A DNA stretch of 64,000 bases from Pempheris klunzingeri (taxonomy: Eukaryota > Chordata > Actinopteri > Acropomatiformes > Pempheridae). Below the pieces are notes generated by a model. The model was not told the origin of the DNA, searched no databases, and worked only from the letters and a program-made list of their open reading frames with translations. The translations under genes were made by a program, and so were the position numbers. Each line of letters opens with the position of its first letter. Position 1 is the stretch's first letter. Where the stretch lies: positions 28,583,667 to 28,647,666 of the forward strand of contig NC_092018.1 in NCBI RefSeq assembly GCF_042242105.1, given 5' to 3'. Shown here in pieces: positions 12,605-31,299 of the stretch.

Positions 12605-13030
12605 ACTTTACAGCTAGCAGGCAATTAGTTTAGCTTAGCATAAAGACAGAAAGGTTAGCCAAGCTCACATTCACCAAATCTGCCTATTAGCACTTCTACA
12701 GCTCCCAAATGATCACCTTGTATCTGGTTTGTACCAAAACTATGCATCAGTTATGAGGCTAAGAGCCAGCAAGCAAATGATTATCTTAGCTTAGCATCTA
12801 GACTGATAGCAGGCTGCTGTGGTCTGTCCAAAGGAAAGAAAAGAACCATGTGAAGCTCCCAAATTGGTTAACATGGGCAAAAACTGTCATTTACAAATAA
12901 CCATTTGTAGTTTTATGGGGAAATACATGCTTGAGCTTCTTGGCTGGGTGGTTTCTAGTCTTGTACTTAGCTCAGCTACTTACCTGGTCGCTGGAGCTTT
13001 ACACCTATTATATAAACATGAGAGTGGCAT
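12605..13030. repeat. Dispersed repeat, 'TTTAGCTTAGCATAAAGAC' family
   Basis: Contains TTAGTTTAGCTTAGCATAAA, a second TATCTTAGCTTAGCATCTAG, CTGTCCAAAGGAAAG and AGCTTCTTGGCTGGGTGGTT. These phrases are familiar from a high-copy teleost element that has diverged here. Two internal subunits (12625 and 12781) repeat the TAGCTTAGCAT core. It is non-coding. Confidence 0.5.
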
Positions 13031-14133
13031 CAGTAGGCAATAAATCCCCTTGAAACGGTTCATGAGCACAAACTGTGTATTGTTTTGACCTCTGCTTGGA
13101 GATTACAGTGAGATATAGATTTGTTTAGAGGACGAATCAAGAGAGAGATCACCTATAGGTCTTTGATCACAACACGTCTTGTGATTGAGGCTTTCGTATT
13201 ATTGACTCTCCAGCTCTTCCTGTTTGGCTCGATGTCATCTAGAGCTGTGCAATGTTTCCCAGATGGTTCAGTGAAACAGGCAACTGGTCGGTCCTGATAT
13301 CACTTTCTTTATCACTCGACCTCGCGTGGTATTAGGCGATACGTGAGAGATGAGGGTATGGTCACATTGATCTGACAGCAACTGTGCCTCAGACATTCTC
13401 TCTCTCTCGGCTGCAGTCTTGATAGATCTGAGCCGTGGCAACATGGCAAAGAAGAAAAACAAACTGCAATGAAACAATAGGCGCAGCGAGGATGAATACT
13501 TTTGTTTTTTACTGTTAGTGATGTATGTGTCACTTCTCTAAAACTGTTTCTCTTTTCAAAGGGCCTGGATACGGCTGCTGTATCCCGCTGCTGACGGGAA
13601 GAGCCTGGATGTCACTTACCATCTTACCCAGAAAAGTGGCTTCTCACTCCAGTTTTTGAGAATATGAACTCAAATTTTGCTTCCAAACTGCAGTTTTTGC
13701 AAAGACTTTTGCTAGACGCATACACCCATCTGAGTATCCCCTCTATGATCCATTTCCAACAGTGTTTTTCCACCATCTGCATAATAAAAACAGTCAGTTT
13801 TAACATCAGCAACATTTTCAAGATGGATTACCTGATCTCTGTGCAGTAGGTTTCGCCTGCATACATTATATTTCTCTCTTAGTGTTTCTGTATGCGTCCT
13901 ACAGTTTTATTTTTCTTGATGCATTGCCATCGTAATGGCTCATTTACCAGAACCATCATAATTCAAATTATGTTATGACAAGACAGGCTTAATGTGATCA
14001 TTACTCTAATGGCTTTTATGAGAATGCCATGATGTCCCTTTCCTCTTGTAGTGAACTTGAATAGGTGTGTGTGTGTTTTAGTCTACCTTTGCTGCACAGG
14101 ACAGTGTTGAGCATCAGCGTAGTGTTGGAGCAG

Positions 14134-17100
14134 ATGGTTCCTGTCCTGGACAACATGACCCCAGCGCCTCTGACACAGAACTGCTCCAACTGCAGCCAGG
14201 TTTTAGTCACAGAGCTCAACGTGGTGAAGGCTGTGGTTCTGGGTCTGGTGCTCGGTGTCTTCATTGTGTTTGGAATTGTGGGAAACATCCTGGTAATCCT
14301 CTCAGTAGTTTGTCATCGACACCTGCGGACAGTCACGCATTATTTAATAGTTAATCTGGCGGTGGCAGATTTGCTGCTGAGCTCGACTGTGCTACCTTTC
14401 TCTGCCATCCTGGAGATTGTGGATCGCTGGATGTTTGGACGGGCCTTTTGCAATGTTTGGGCAGCTGTGGATGTGCTCTGCTGCACTGCCTCTATCATGA
14501 GCCTCTGTGTGATCTCTGTTGACCGTTACATTGGAGTCAGCTACCCTCTGCGTTACCCAACTATCATGACCAAACGCAGGGCACTTCTGGCAGTAATGCT
14601 GCTGTGGGTGCTGTCTGTCATAATATCTATTGGACCTTTGTTTGGCTGGAAAGAGCCGGCACCAGAGGACGAGTCCATCTGCAAGATCACAGAGGAGCCG
14701 GGCTACGCCATCTTCTCCGCCGTGGGCTCCTTCTACCTCCCTCTGGCCATCATACTGGCCATGTACTGTCGGGTGTATGTGGTAGCTCACAGAGAGAGCC
14801 AGGGCGTGAGGGAGGGCCACAAGACGGAGAAGTCAGACTCAGAGCGGGTGATACTCAGGATACACAGAGGCAACACAACTGTCTCAGAGGACGAGGCCCT
14901 TCGCAGCCGCACACATTTCGCCCTGCGACTACTCAAGTTCTCACGTGAGAAGAAGGCCGCCAAGACCTTGGGCATCGTGGTTGGCTGCTTCGTGTTGTGC
15001 TGGCTGCCCTTTTTCCTGGTGCTACCTATCGGTGAGTTCTGTCATGCCTTCTGTCTGCCTTTATAAACTAAGAGTAAAAACAAGTTGTCTTTTCATACCT
15101 TTATGACCTTCTGTATAACCTTTTACTCCATCAGATAAGTAAAAACAGGTTCACCTGCATTGATGCATGTGAGTCAGACCATTTATAGAAAGCGATTAAA
15201 CTTGCAGCTACATTAATGCAGATCCACTCATCGATTGCCAGCTTTTTAAGTGCTGTCAAATGTAATAGTTTGATCCCGTTAATTGAATTGCTCCTCTGTG
15301 CGACCAAGTTACTATCATTCAGACGGCGAGCCTCGTGGCCTCTAGAGCAGCGTAGTAAATGTTTGGACTTGACCAGGTAGACGTTCTATAAATAGGCTCT
15401 ATAAATCTTTTAGAGTTCTGACAGCCGACTGTGCTCCCCTGTCTGGAAAGAGAAGCACAGAATTTCAGACCAATATATATTTCACAGATTCATGAATGAT
15501 GTGCTAAGACATTTCTCTGTTCCTCTCCCATGTGTCCATGAGTCACTTCATCACAACGCCAGTCCAGGAATGACAGATAAAGCCATCACATCAGTGTCAG
15601 ACCCTATATGATGGTCCCCTCAGGACCACCCAGCTTTCTGAAGACAAGGTTAAAGGAAAAATCACATGCGCTGGTGTCAATATGGAGATTATGCGAGAAG
15701 GAAATCTGAATCCAAAGAGTAGATATGAGATATGACAAAGCCCTCACAGGTCCCTCAGGGTTTTTTTTTTTATTTATTTCATGCTCTCATGCTCGTAAAT
15801 ATAGCTACTACCATTTGGCTGAAGGCCTTTACTGACTGGGAAATGAGGAAAAGCATCAGTTTACCAGTGCTGCCTTACAAATGCTGGCGTCAGGCTACAT
15901 ACCGCTGCCACATAAGTCTGTGGACAATGACAGATTTATCTCTGAATCACCAAGCAATGGTCTTGCTTTGACATGTAGAGCCAGACTACTAATGATTGTT
16001 TGATTTGGTTTATTAGAGTAAACATTGTTTTCTCATCAGAGAAAACTAAAGTGTGGGAATGTAGTGCTAGAAATCATAGAAGTCCCTCTCAAGGACTATA
16101 ACAAGCTGTATAGCAAATCATTGCTAATTCAAAGAATAACATCATGGGTTGCCCACGTGGACCAAGATGTTAAGACATAAGAGCATGACCTGAAATGTCC
16201 CCAGTTCAAGTCCATATGGGGACTTTAGTTTCATCCCTCTCTCCTGCCATCACTTGTGCCATTCATGTGTACTGGGTTGTATAACGAGCCTTCTGTAAAT
16301 CTGCAACATAAGTCTTACTAGGAAAAATGAGCCATTCTGGCATCATCATTATCTGTCTGGATATCCGTCATAGTAAGAACTCTATTGCAGATATCCACAA
16401 TTTATTCTGATTATCAAAAATCACATTGTGGATAACTGAAATAACAAATGTGTGGCAAAAGTGGCATCATGTATCCTAGATAGAATGACGTTGTGAATAT
16501 CTGAAAAGGCAACTGTGGATAGGGACAATATCATTGTAGATATGTGAAATGTTCTTTTTGACCAGGAGGAATTGAATGACGGATATCTGCATTATATATC
16601 TATTGCTTTTAAGGATTTAAAGATATCTTAGAGTTGTGGTTTTCTTTAAATACAATTTCTGCAAGTAAGAATGTTGATTGAATGTTGAAACGCTTGCAAT
16701 ACTCTGTTGCACCTGTAAGTGTAGTACACCGCTACGTCACAGAAGAAGGGGAGAAGTTAAACCCCCGCACGTCGACGAAAAAAAAAAAATCTTCCTCTTC
16801 TTCCCTTTAAGCTTCTTTGCATATATCATATCATTGTTTTGGTTTTATGGCTGCAACTTTGCTGTTTTCGTCTCAGTAGTGTCGTTTTTAGCAGCAGCTG
16901 TTTTCAACTGAAAACAACTGATTTTCTTTCCCCCCAGTTGTTGGAGACCAAAAAAGATTAAAAGGGGTGAATGAAAGAGTGAATGTTGGGCTTGTGTTTG
17001 CTGGATGGACAGGAACAGGAACGCTAACACGTCTGAACACATATTCACACATATAGGCAACTTTTCTAACACATTCACCACAATAACGTTATTAGGTGAA

Positions 17101-17759
17101 GAATATCTCAGAGTAGCGTTTTCAGCTTGTTCTGCTCCCCTCAAGTGACCAAAAAATCAATCAATGCTAAAAATGAACAAGGTTGGGCAAGAAATGCCAC
17201 CCCCTCTTTCTTCTTATCTCTCCCAGAACACAGCATTTTGCTGCAGCTCGGTAAAAACTCTGAATCTCAAAATCTATCCATAACAGTATTCTTCTTTTTA
17301 GACTAAACCACATCCAACAGTTCTTGAAGGGGTTCAGCCAAGGTGTAGGAAAAAAACAGGAGAAAAAAAAGAAGATGTTGGACCACAATTGAAGTTACAC
17401 AGTTTCTACATGACAACAGCTGCTGATGCTTCATTGATTTTGGACAACAAGACATTTATTGAACAACCCTTCTTTTTTTTTCTCTTCAAAAAAACAAAAA
17501 AAGAATCTACAGGGTGCTGGCAATATTAGAACTGGCACCGCTGGGGATAACATGTATGAGCTGTACAGTCGGGCACAAAATGATTTGCTCTCAAACTCTC
17601 TCCACCTTTTCTTTCTATCCAGCTCTATATCACGATCTCATTTTCAACGGCTCGCCCAATAAAGCATTTCATAAGACAGCTTCTCCCCTTCCACTTCTGA
17701 AGAGAGAGAGATAGATGGATAGAGAGATAGATAGATAGATAGATGATAGATAGATAGAC

Positions 17760-17813
<54 letters not shown>

Positions 17814-17814
17814 G

Positions 17815-17850
<36 letters not shown>

Positions 17851-17883
17851 CAGATAGATAGATAGATAAATAGATAGATAGAC

Positions 17884-17914
<31 letters not shown>

Positions 17915-17917
17915 CAG

Positions 17918-18005
<88 letters not shown>

Positions 18006-19704
18006 CTGCCCCCCAAGAAGCCTGTCATTTAATTATCTTAATGTTTCACTGGCAGCCGCTGGATATGTGAAGACACATTAACAGTGACAAACAGGTCTGC
18101 ATGTAATGTGCCTGTTAAACCATTTTCTCTGCTTCTTCATTAAGGACCCCACTCACGCTCTCTGCTGCGAATGCCTCTTCTAATCACAACAAGCACTATC
18201 CATGACGGCACTTGTAATAAAATCGTTAACCTTGATGGCAACTACAGAGTTTTTTTTTGTCCAAATGGAGAGTGACTAAAACAATTAAAAATATTTTGTC
18301 TTAAGTGGCTTATAAATGAGTTTCACTCAGCAGTTTCAGACCACGTGTTCACTTCCTATAAAATAAAAAAAGGCTGATGCTAGAGCAAATAACTGGAGCT
18401 CTATCTAAATGGTTTTATCCATGCTAGTCATGCAGTCTTAGTCAGTTCACCACTTGTCTTCACTGAAATATCTGTCGGATGGATGGATTGTCATTCATGT
18501 TTTTTTTTACAGGCATGTATTCATGTTCCCAGAGGATGAATCCTGGTGACTTTTGTGAGCTACTGTTTTTTTTTGTCTTGTAACCACAAGCAATTTCACA
18601 TTTTTTTAGTGAGATGTCTCTATAACATCTGGATAGATGACCATGACATTCAGTACATGCATTCATGGTGCCCAAAAAACCATCCCTAACAACTGACTGA
18701 CTGACTAACTGATCCTCTAGTGCCACTGGCTGGCAGTGTAAGGTGAAAGAGGCTGACTGACATCTAATAGATGGATTAGCACAAAACTGTGTACAGACAT
18801 TTGAGTCCTCCACTAGATGAACCCTAAAGATGGTTGATCCCCTAACTTTTCATCAAAAATGACATCAACGATTGTGGTACAGAGTGAAATATCTTGGTAC
18901 TTTGTGTTTAGCTAATGTTAACAGCGTAAACTAAGGAGAACTTGAAAAAAAAATATTACTTGCTTAACATCAGCATCTTTGCATTGTCACATGTGAGCAA
19001 GCTCATGTTTGCATGTAGCTCCAGCTGCAGCTGTGCCTTCGGCCTCACAGAGCCGCTAGTACGGCTGTTTTTGGATTCATCAGACTCCTCAGTTTGGATT
19101 GTGTGGTTCCTCCTGCTTTAATATTAATCACTCGTATGTGTCTAATGTCATTACAGGCTCCATGTTCCCAGCGTACAGACCTTCAGACACTGTCTTCAAG
19201 ATCACCTTCTGGCTCGGTTATTTCAACAGCTGCATTAACCCCATCATCTACCCGTGCTCCAACCAGGAGTTTAAGAAAGCTTTCCAGAGTTTACTCGGAG
19301 TTCACTGTCTGCGGACGACCCCCAGACCGCACCACCATCATCTGAATGTGGGTCAGAATAAAACACAGGGTCACGGCCACGCCCTGAGCCTGGACAGCAG
19401 GGAGGCTCCCTGTCGGCTCAGCCCTTCCTCCTCCATGGCCCTGTCCAGGACCCCTTCCTCCAGGGACAGCAGGGAGTGGAGGGTCTTTCCCGCGGGCCCC
19501 ACAGGCAGATCTGGACCGACCGAAACGAGCAGAGCTAAAGTGGCCAAACTCTGCAGTAAAAGCTTCCACCAGACCTGCTGCTGCATCCTCAGCGGAGGGA
19601 CTCCCACGCAGGAGTCAAACTGTACCCAGCCCCCTCCTGTCGGAAACCTTCCCACCATTAAAATCCACCAACTGTCTCTGTCGGAAAAAGGAGAGCCTGT
19701 ATAA
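14134..19704 (+). CDS. adra1a: Alpha-1A adrenergic receptor
   Basis: Two coding exons, 14134-15031 and 19157-19704, join in phase 1 (G/GC) to give 481 residues. The long intron sits just after TM6, as in the alpha-1 receptor genes. This class A GPCR binds adrenaline and noradrenaline and couples to Gq at the plasma membrane. Visible features are three N-terminal sequons (Asn7, Asn16, Asn19), TM1 with GNILV, TM3 amine-binding Asp113, DRY at 130-132, FVLCWLPFF in TM6, NPIIY ending at about residue 331, and a Cys triplet in the tail. The tail ends [17 protein letters not shown] and carries [10 protein letters not shown], both close to ADRA1A rather than ADRA1B or ADRA1D. Adjacent dpysl2, bnip3l and ppp2r2a agree with human 8p21.2. 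ATG 14134 is chosen because no earlier ATG lies between the acceptor at 14051 and it. Teleost aa/ab copies cannot be told apart here. Confidence 0.95.
15040..17700 (+). other. adra1a intron, left part
   Basis: AT-rich intronic sequence between the two receptor exons, with several A- and T-runs (for example 15760-15770, 16780-16790 and 17468-17500). No exon, RNA gene or recognisable element was seen. Confidence 0.5.
17709..18004. repeat. (GATA)n microsatellite, about 300 bp
   Basis: Nearly pure GATA/TAGA tetranucleotides with a few GACA, GGTA and AAATA interruptions, inside the adra1a intron. The complementary strand reads as a Tyr-Leu-Ser-Ile repeat, which is an artefact. Confidence 0.98.
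18438..18905 (+). repeat. Dispersed repeat, second copy of the 'GAAATATCT' family
   Basis: It shares ACTGAAATATCT, GGATGGATGGATTG, CCCAGAGGATGAATCCTG and GATCCCCTAACTTTTCAT with the element at 6790-7115. Internally it looks like two or three diverged monomers in the same orientation. It lies inside the adra1a intron. Confidence 0.6.
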
Positions 19705-20279
19705 CGGCTGTAATCCTTCATCCATTAGTCATCACTCCCCTTTCAAGGTCGCAGATGAGAATATATTTCCCGTTGCTTTTTATTAACATCACAAAGCTGT
19801 GAAATTTAAATCTTAAAAGCTTCAACTTTGATGTGATTCTGTGACTTTTTTTTTTTTTCTTCCTGGATGTTAAATTGTCATTTTGCCCCTTTAAGAAAAT
19901 GGCATTCTAGCTTTCTAAACACAAACTATTGCAGTATACAGCTTGGGAGAGATGAAAATAAAACAATTGTCCATAACATTTTGGAAAAGTGTAGGAGTGA
20001 AGCAAAAGGAAAAAAATCTACAGAGCAGAGACCAGCTGATCTCTAAATGTTTACATATTTTCTATTGTAAGAGAGGAGTTCTAATGTATAGAAATGTAAA
20101 TAGGAAAGTTTTATATTTTGCATGCTGCAAATTGGATCAGCATTGTATGAAATGCTGGTCAGTGGTGCTCCTGTTGTTTGCCTGATGCTGTTCCTGTTGT
20201 CAAAATGTTGTTTGTGTACTGCTCTGTACACAGTGAAAACCAAGGGACCTTGTGTTCTTCCATGTCACATTACAATAAA
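19705..20279 (+). terminator. adra1a 3' UTR and polyadenylation signal
   Basis: After the receptor stop codon comes about 570 bases of AT-rich non-coding sequence, ending at AATAAA (20274-20279, in the phrase TTACAATAAATTTG). This is a plausible short 3' UTR. The convergent neighbour dpysl2 begins its own 3' end about 4 kb further right. Confidence 0.5.
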
Positions 20280-20299
20280 TTTGTATGACGTATTCCTAA

Positions 20300-22560
20300 C
20301 AAGGGATTCATGAGGACATTTTTAGACTCTTGTTGCTGTTTCTTTTGGTTGATTAACTAAATATATGGCCCCTCAAAACTTCTAGTCCATCCATCCCCAT
20401 TCCCATAATTTCATGTACCTCTGAGCAGTGCCAGATGGATGTCTTAATATACTTGCGTGGAATTTGAACTGAGCTTGTGGTTGCTGACCTCAATCCTGAC
20501 CGGCCCCCAAGCCTCTTAAAAAAACACCAGATTTAGGGATGTCATGGTAAGTCATACACAGTCTCAGACATTCTTCTCTCAGGCCGTTCTCTTTGTTTCA
20601 GTCTTTTTGAGTTGCCACGCACATAAAAAGCACGGAGCCTTAATCTTGTGCCTCTTTGTAGGTGCCGTTCACCAGTGCGAAGGTGGAAAAAGCTGAGCGT
20701 GTTAAGTACGAGCGCAAGGCTGCAAAGTGCCTCCGTTTACGCAGAGGCATCAAAAGGGCAAGAGGACACCCTCTGCCAACTGTATTGATTTATTTTCACC
20801 TTGCTACTCCTTTGTAGTGTCAAGATGTTCTTCCTCTCCTCTGTGAGTGTGAAAGGGAAGCGATGCAGCCAGCATCGTTAAGCCAGTCTACCCCTCTGTG
20901 TGTTAAGCACAGTTGCACAAGTGGAGTCGACAGCTTTCCCACAGGGGAGGAACAGTGAACAGTGCAGTGAGAGGGCCTGTCCGCGCTCTGTCCGTGTTGT
21001 CATTGACCAGCATGTCTGGGAATATGTACATTACACCATCTCTGAGCAGATGCCATTAGGAGAGGAGCTCCCAGCCGCAGCAATAAACTACAGATGGTAC
21101 AGATGACCTAGTTCACCCCCTCCCTCTATTGTCTCTGAGAGAGGCGAGATTATGAACAAAACCTCTGCCAACAAATACCTGTGTGGCACCCGTTATAAAG
21201 AAATATCATCTTCCAAATGCAATAGCTGTAATGAAGACTATAATTAGATCTGCAGCCTCGCTGTAGTCAGATATAGACTGGGACAGAGCAAGAACATCCC
21301 CCAAGTGTTTCTAACAGCAGTGTAATACCATGTACACTGATGATGGATGAAACACTACACCCACAATCATTGATCCTGAATAAATAGAATAATGAATGCT
21401 TACAGTCCTAAATGAATGATAACGAATAATATTGTAGTGATGACAAATCAGTTCTGGGAGGGACTGTGGATTTATAATAGTGGTGTCTCTGTTCCAGTGG
21501 ACTGAAAGCACAGAAAGAGCTGCTGGTGAGTCATGTTTGCACAGATTCCCCAGGAGGGTAAAGTCTTCCTGATGCTTTTTGATTTCTCTCTAAAGCTCTC
21601 CTCAGTGGGTGAAGATGTCGACATTACAGGGTTCCCCTCTCCGGTTTAATCAGTGCGCTCATCATGCTAAGTCCCAACTGGACGACTGTCAAACAGCCAG
21701 GGGGTGTCATTAATCACATAACTGTTGTTGATGTGTGCATTCACTGTGTCTTGCTCAGTTCAGTTTTAATGAAGGCGTCCCCGTAGGTGAAGAGGCTAAG
21801 GAGGCGGAACAGTGAAACAGGGTTCACGTCTCTGTGCCTCCACCTAGTGTTTCACTGCCTCTGTGCACAGACTCTGTTCACCACTCTGTGATGTAGTGTG
21901 ACTCAACAAAACAGTTCGTTTACAAATTTGAGATTTGAGACATCCCCTTATTTTGTGTGAGAAACCAAGTTTACTTTTCTGACAGGTATCAAAGCACCTT
22001 TATCTCAGGCAAGCTTAATAGCAATCCATCCAATATACGGTTTATTTCACTCTGTCACATAGTGGAGCGAGAGGACAAGTCAAAGGATCATCGAATTTCT
22101 TAGTATTCATCTTGTGGGGAATTTTAATGTCTAGTATGTGTCAGTCTAGTTCACTGAGTACTACAAGAGGATAAGTCAGTTGTTAGTGTACCATGAATAT
22201 CTGTATTTAATTTCATGGTAATCCATTCAAACGTTGTAGAGACACTTAAAGTGCTTTGAATCTGCTGAATTGTTCATTTGCAGCCATGTCTCATATCTGA
22301 TAAGGCAATCAAATGTTTTTGTTTGTAAAACCTGCAAAGAAACTACTAACTAAAGCTGTTAGGTGATTGAAGGAGTTAAAAGTGGAAAGATATCTCATTT
22401 TCAATATCTCATTGTCTCATTTCAAGTGTAGAGTATCTCAAAAACGGTATCTAAGTACTAACTAATTTACTAATAATGACCAAATCAGAATTCTTTCCAG
22501 GAATACTTTTTATGAAGTTACAGGGAAATTCTGGGCTTAAGTGTTTCATTTATATTATAT
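20300..22560. other. Intergenic between adra1a and dpysl2 (tail to tail)
   Basis: No gene was recognised. Around 22185-22260 an inverted copy of the 'GAAATATCT' repeat family is suggested by CCATGAATATCTGTATTTAA and TTTCATGGTAATCCATTCAA. The rest is single-copy-looking. Confidence 0.45.
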
Positions 22561-22582
22561 ATGGTTAACTATATATGTATAT

Positions 22583-22745
22583 ATAGTGGTGTGAAAAAGT
22601 ATTTGCCCCCTTACAGATTTCTTCTGCTTTTGCTTTTTTGTCACACTTACATGTTTCAGATCATCAGACCAATTTTAAAATCAGACATAGATGACCTGAG
22701 TAAACACAAAAAGCAGTTTTTAAATGATGATTTCATTTATTAAGG
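22583..22745. mobile_element. Fragment of a non-autonomous teleost DNA transposon (class uncertain)
   Basis: The phrase AGTGGTGTGAAAAAGTATTT followed by GCCCCCTTACAGATTTCTTC, TTTGTCACACTTACATGTTT, CAGATCATCAGACC and AAGCAGTTTTTAAATGATG is characteristic of a high-copy fish element that I recognise but cannot name securely. Only one end is present; the matching opposite terminus was not found. It contains no coding sequence. It is followed by an (AC)n run at 22771-22794. Confidence 0.6.
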
Positions 22746-22770
22746 GACAAAAGCTGTCCAAACTGTATAT

Positions 22771-22794
22771 ACACACACACACACACACACACAC
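22771..22794. repeat. (AC)12 microsatellite
   Basis: Perfect AC dinucleotides at the edge of the transposon fragment. Confidence 0.95.
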
Positions 22795-22799
22795 AAATA

Positions 22800-24695
22800 A
22801 ATAAAAGTCATTACCATAAGTTTCATTTTTGTTATTTTAATCCACTGAAGTCAACACAGATAGGGTCAAATGCTGACAAGACCAATGATTTCCCCCCAAA
22901 ACCCTGGAATCCTACAAAACATACATGACCGAGAGAATATCACATTTGCTGGGAGAGGGGCGACAACAGTGCTCAACATCACAACTCAATAACCATTACC
23001 AGGAAACTTCCCCAAATGCAAATCACTTCACATTATAGCTTGGCATACAAAAACCTACACTTGACAAGGCAATGAGGAAGAAATAATCCAGTGTTTTACA
23101 GTATGGTCGTACAGCGGCGTGACACTGCCAACCCGTTGTGGCTTGGTGAATACGGTTACTACCTGGAGCGGGTCTGGTGTCGGTGGTGTGGGGCAGGTAG
23201 AGGGGTGGGAGAAGAAATACTGGATATCTGGTATATCATTCACGACACTAACACCGAGAACAGTGGACACATCGTCAGCACACTGTGAGGGATTTCATAT
23301 ACATACTGAAGTATCTTTCATCAGGTCGAGAAAAAGATCGAGATTCCACTTCTTTCAAGAGCCTTCATAGATACAGTGTGCGATCAATATCTTACAGAAC
23401 AGGCAGGCAAGTAGTTCAAGTCAACAAAGATCCTAAAACATACAATCATATCCAACACAAATAAAAAGTTGCAAGCTCACATACATTTTTTTTTTTTACC
23501 ATTTGGATTGTTACAGGTGCAAAACAAATTCTGTCCAAAGTGGGTAAATGGTGACTCTACTCTGGTTATTACAAAGCTTCAACGACTGCTGTGTGGAGGT
23601 GGACGTCTGCACACGTACAGCAAAGGTCATATAGCACCAGGTGCGGAGAGGTTGTCTGCAAAACTCCCGTCAAGCTTCTTCGTAGTGTCTGCCTGTATCC
23701 TGAACAATATACACCGGTTTGATTACTGGAAGCTTGTTGCCCTGACAACCTCTTAAACATGAGGAAACGACAAAATGATCAAGTGAAGGAAAAGGTTCGT
23801 GTTTCTCGGACAACATGTGATGAGCCAGCCGTTTCTTCCCCCCCGGATATTCAGGGTGAGGCTGAAGGAGTGAGAATGAGAACCCTAAAATACCCTCGTT
23901 TTTTCCCTTTCAGTGCAGTCAGCGATTTCAAAAGTGACTTAAAAGAAAAAAAAAACAAAACATAAAACATCGATTTTAAAAAAGTGCAACTCTAACACCA
24001 AAGGAAGACCAAGGTGAACTGTTCAGCTGCACACATCACCTACACAAAAATTAAATGCCGCAAACCTCAAATAAAGTTAAGTGTTAGGAGATACAGAAAT
24101 CATATTCTACAGTCTAATCCTTCATGATTAGCATTTTACCTTTTTGCACTAAAACAGCAATCTTACAGTGGAACAACATGGACATTAGAGGCTTTATGTT
24201 CACCTGAAGGTGGCACTGTAGCACGACCACCAGCACATTCTGACTTGTATCTGGGAAATGACAGCGCATTAAGACAAATAGTAAACCCCCACAGTTTCTA
24301 AAATGCCCACACATGATACCTATCACTTCTTGGGACTAGCTTTCTGCCATGAGGGCTACTAAACAGCTCAAACAAAGAAATATACAAAAAAATGTAAACA
24401 AATTAATTTTATCATTGATTAAACAGGGTTTAAAACAGCAAAACAAAAGCTGCCTCAATTCACTTGATCCTTCCTAGACAGTGGAGCATGGCAGGAACGA
24501 TGAAACAAAATGGAATTCCTTTCTTTTTGCATGAGGTGACGTAGTGGTATAGTGCTAAGAAGAATGGATGGAGTGCTTTTGGGTGAGGTGCAGGGGGGAG
24601 GGGGGGTTAGAGGTGACCAGATGTGATGTGACAGTGGTAAGAGTGGTCTCTGGTCCCGTGTTGCCCTGCATCCCCCGCTCAGTTGAGACAAGCAT
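22800..24695 (-). other. Probable dpysl2 3' UTR and downstream sequence
   Basis: Lies directly after the dpysl2 stop codon on the minus strand, with no other gene recognised. Mammalian DPYSL2 has a long 3' UTR, so part of this is likely transcribed. The first canonical AATAAA I find on this strand (TTTATT at 22736-22741) falls inside the transposon fragment, so the true end is undecided. Confidence 0.35.
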
Positions 24696-30916
<6,221 letters not shown>

Positions 30917-31260
30917 TTTGAAGATGCCTCTGACACAGCTGTCCCCTGCCTCTCGGCTAACGCTAGCTAGCTTGACTGGAAAACCTCAGCTGCCAATGAA
31001 AGGATGAATGGATGCTCTGCTTTCTGGCCAGTCGACGCCCTGGGTGAATTGTGCCTCTCTGGCAATTTCTGTCGACAGCAAGTGGAGTTTGCACAGTGCA
31101 GCCTCACAAATAGTTTCAAAAATGAGTGGTTATATCTTTGCCTAACAGTCCTTTCCTTGGATTTACTGCTGGAAAAGGTCCCTGAAGACCAGGCAGGCAC
31201 CAGGAGAAGAAGGGCCACAAAGAGGAACGGCGCATGCGCACTGCCCCGCCCTGCTCAGCC
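30917..31260 (-). promoter_or_regulatory. Probable dpysl2 promoter region with NRF1-type site
   Basis: Sequence just upstream of the dpysl2 first coding exon. An NRF1 palindrome, GGCGCATGCGCA, lies at 31229-31240, followed by a CTGCCCCGCCC GC box. No TATA box was recognised near the start codon. The transcription start is unknown; the assignment is from motif and position. Confidence 0.5.
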
Positions 31261-31299
31261 ACAGCTCCATGCTTCCTTCATGTGTTTTGATGAGTGAAG

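Noticed and set aside
14392-14820. 142-codon minus-strand frame opposite adra1a exon 1
   Set aside because: Shadow of a strongly conserved, GC-rich coding exon; no domain or splice support.
17669-18028. 119-codon Tyr-Leu-Ser-Ile repeat frame
   Set aside because: Complement of the GATA microsatellite.
14134-19704. Receptor as alpha-1D, since TMEM230 and ADRA1D are both on human 20p13
   Set aside because: The C-terminal tail matches ADRA1A, and dpysl2, bnip3l and ppp2r2a lie next door as at human 8p21.2.
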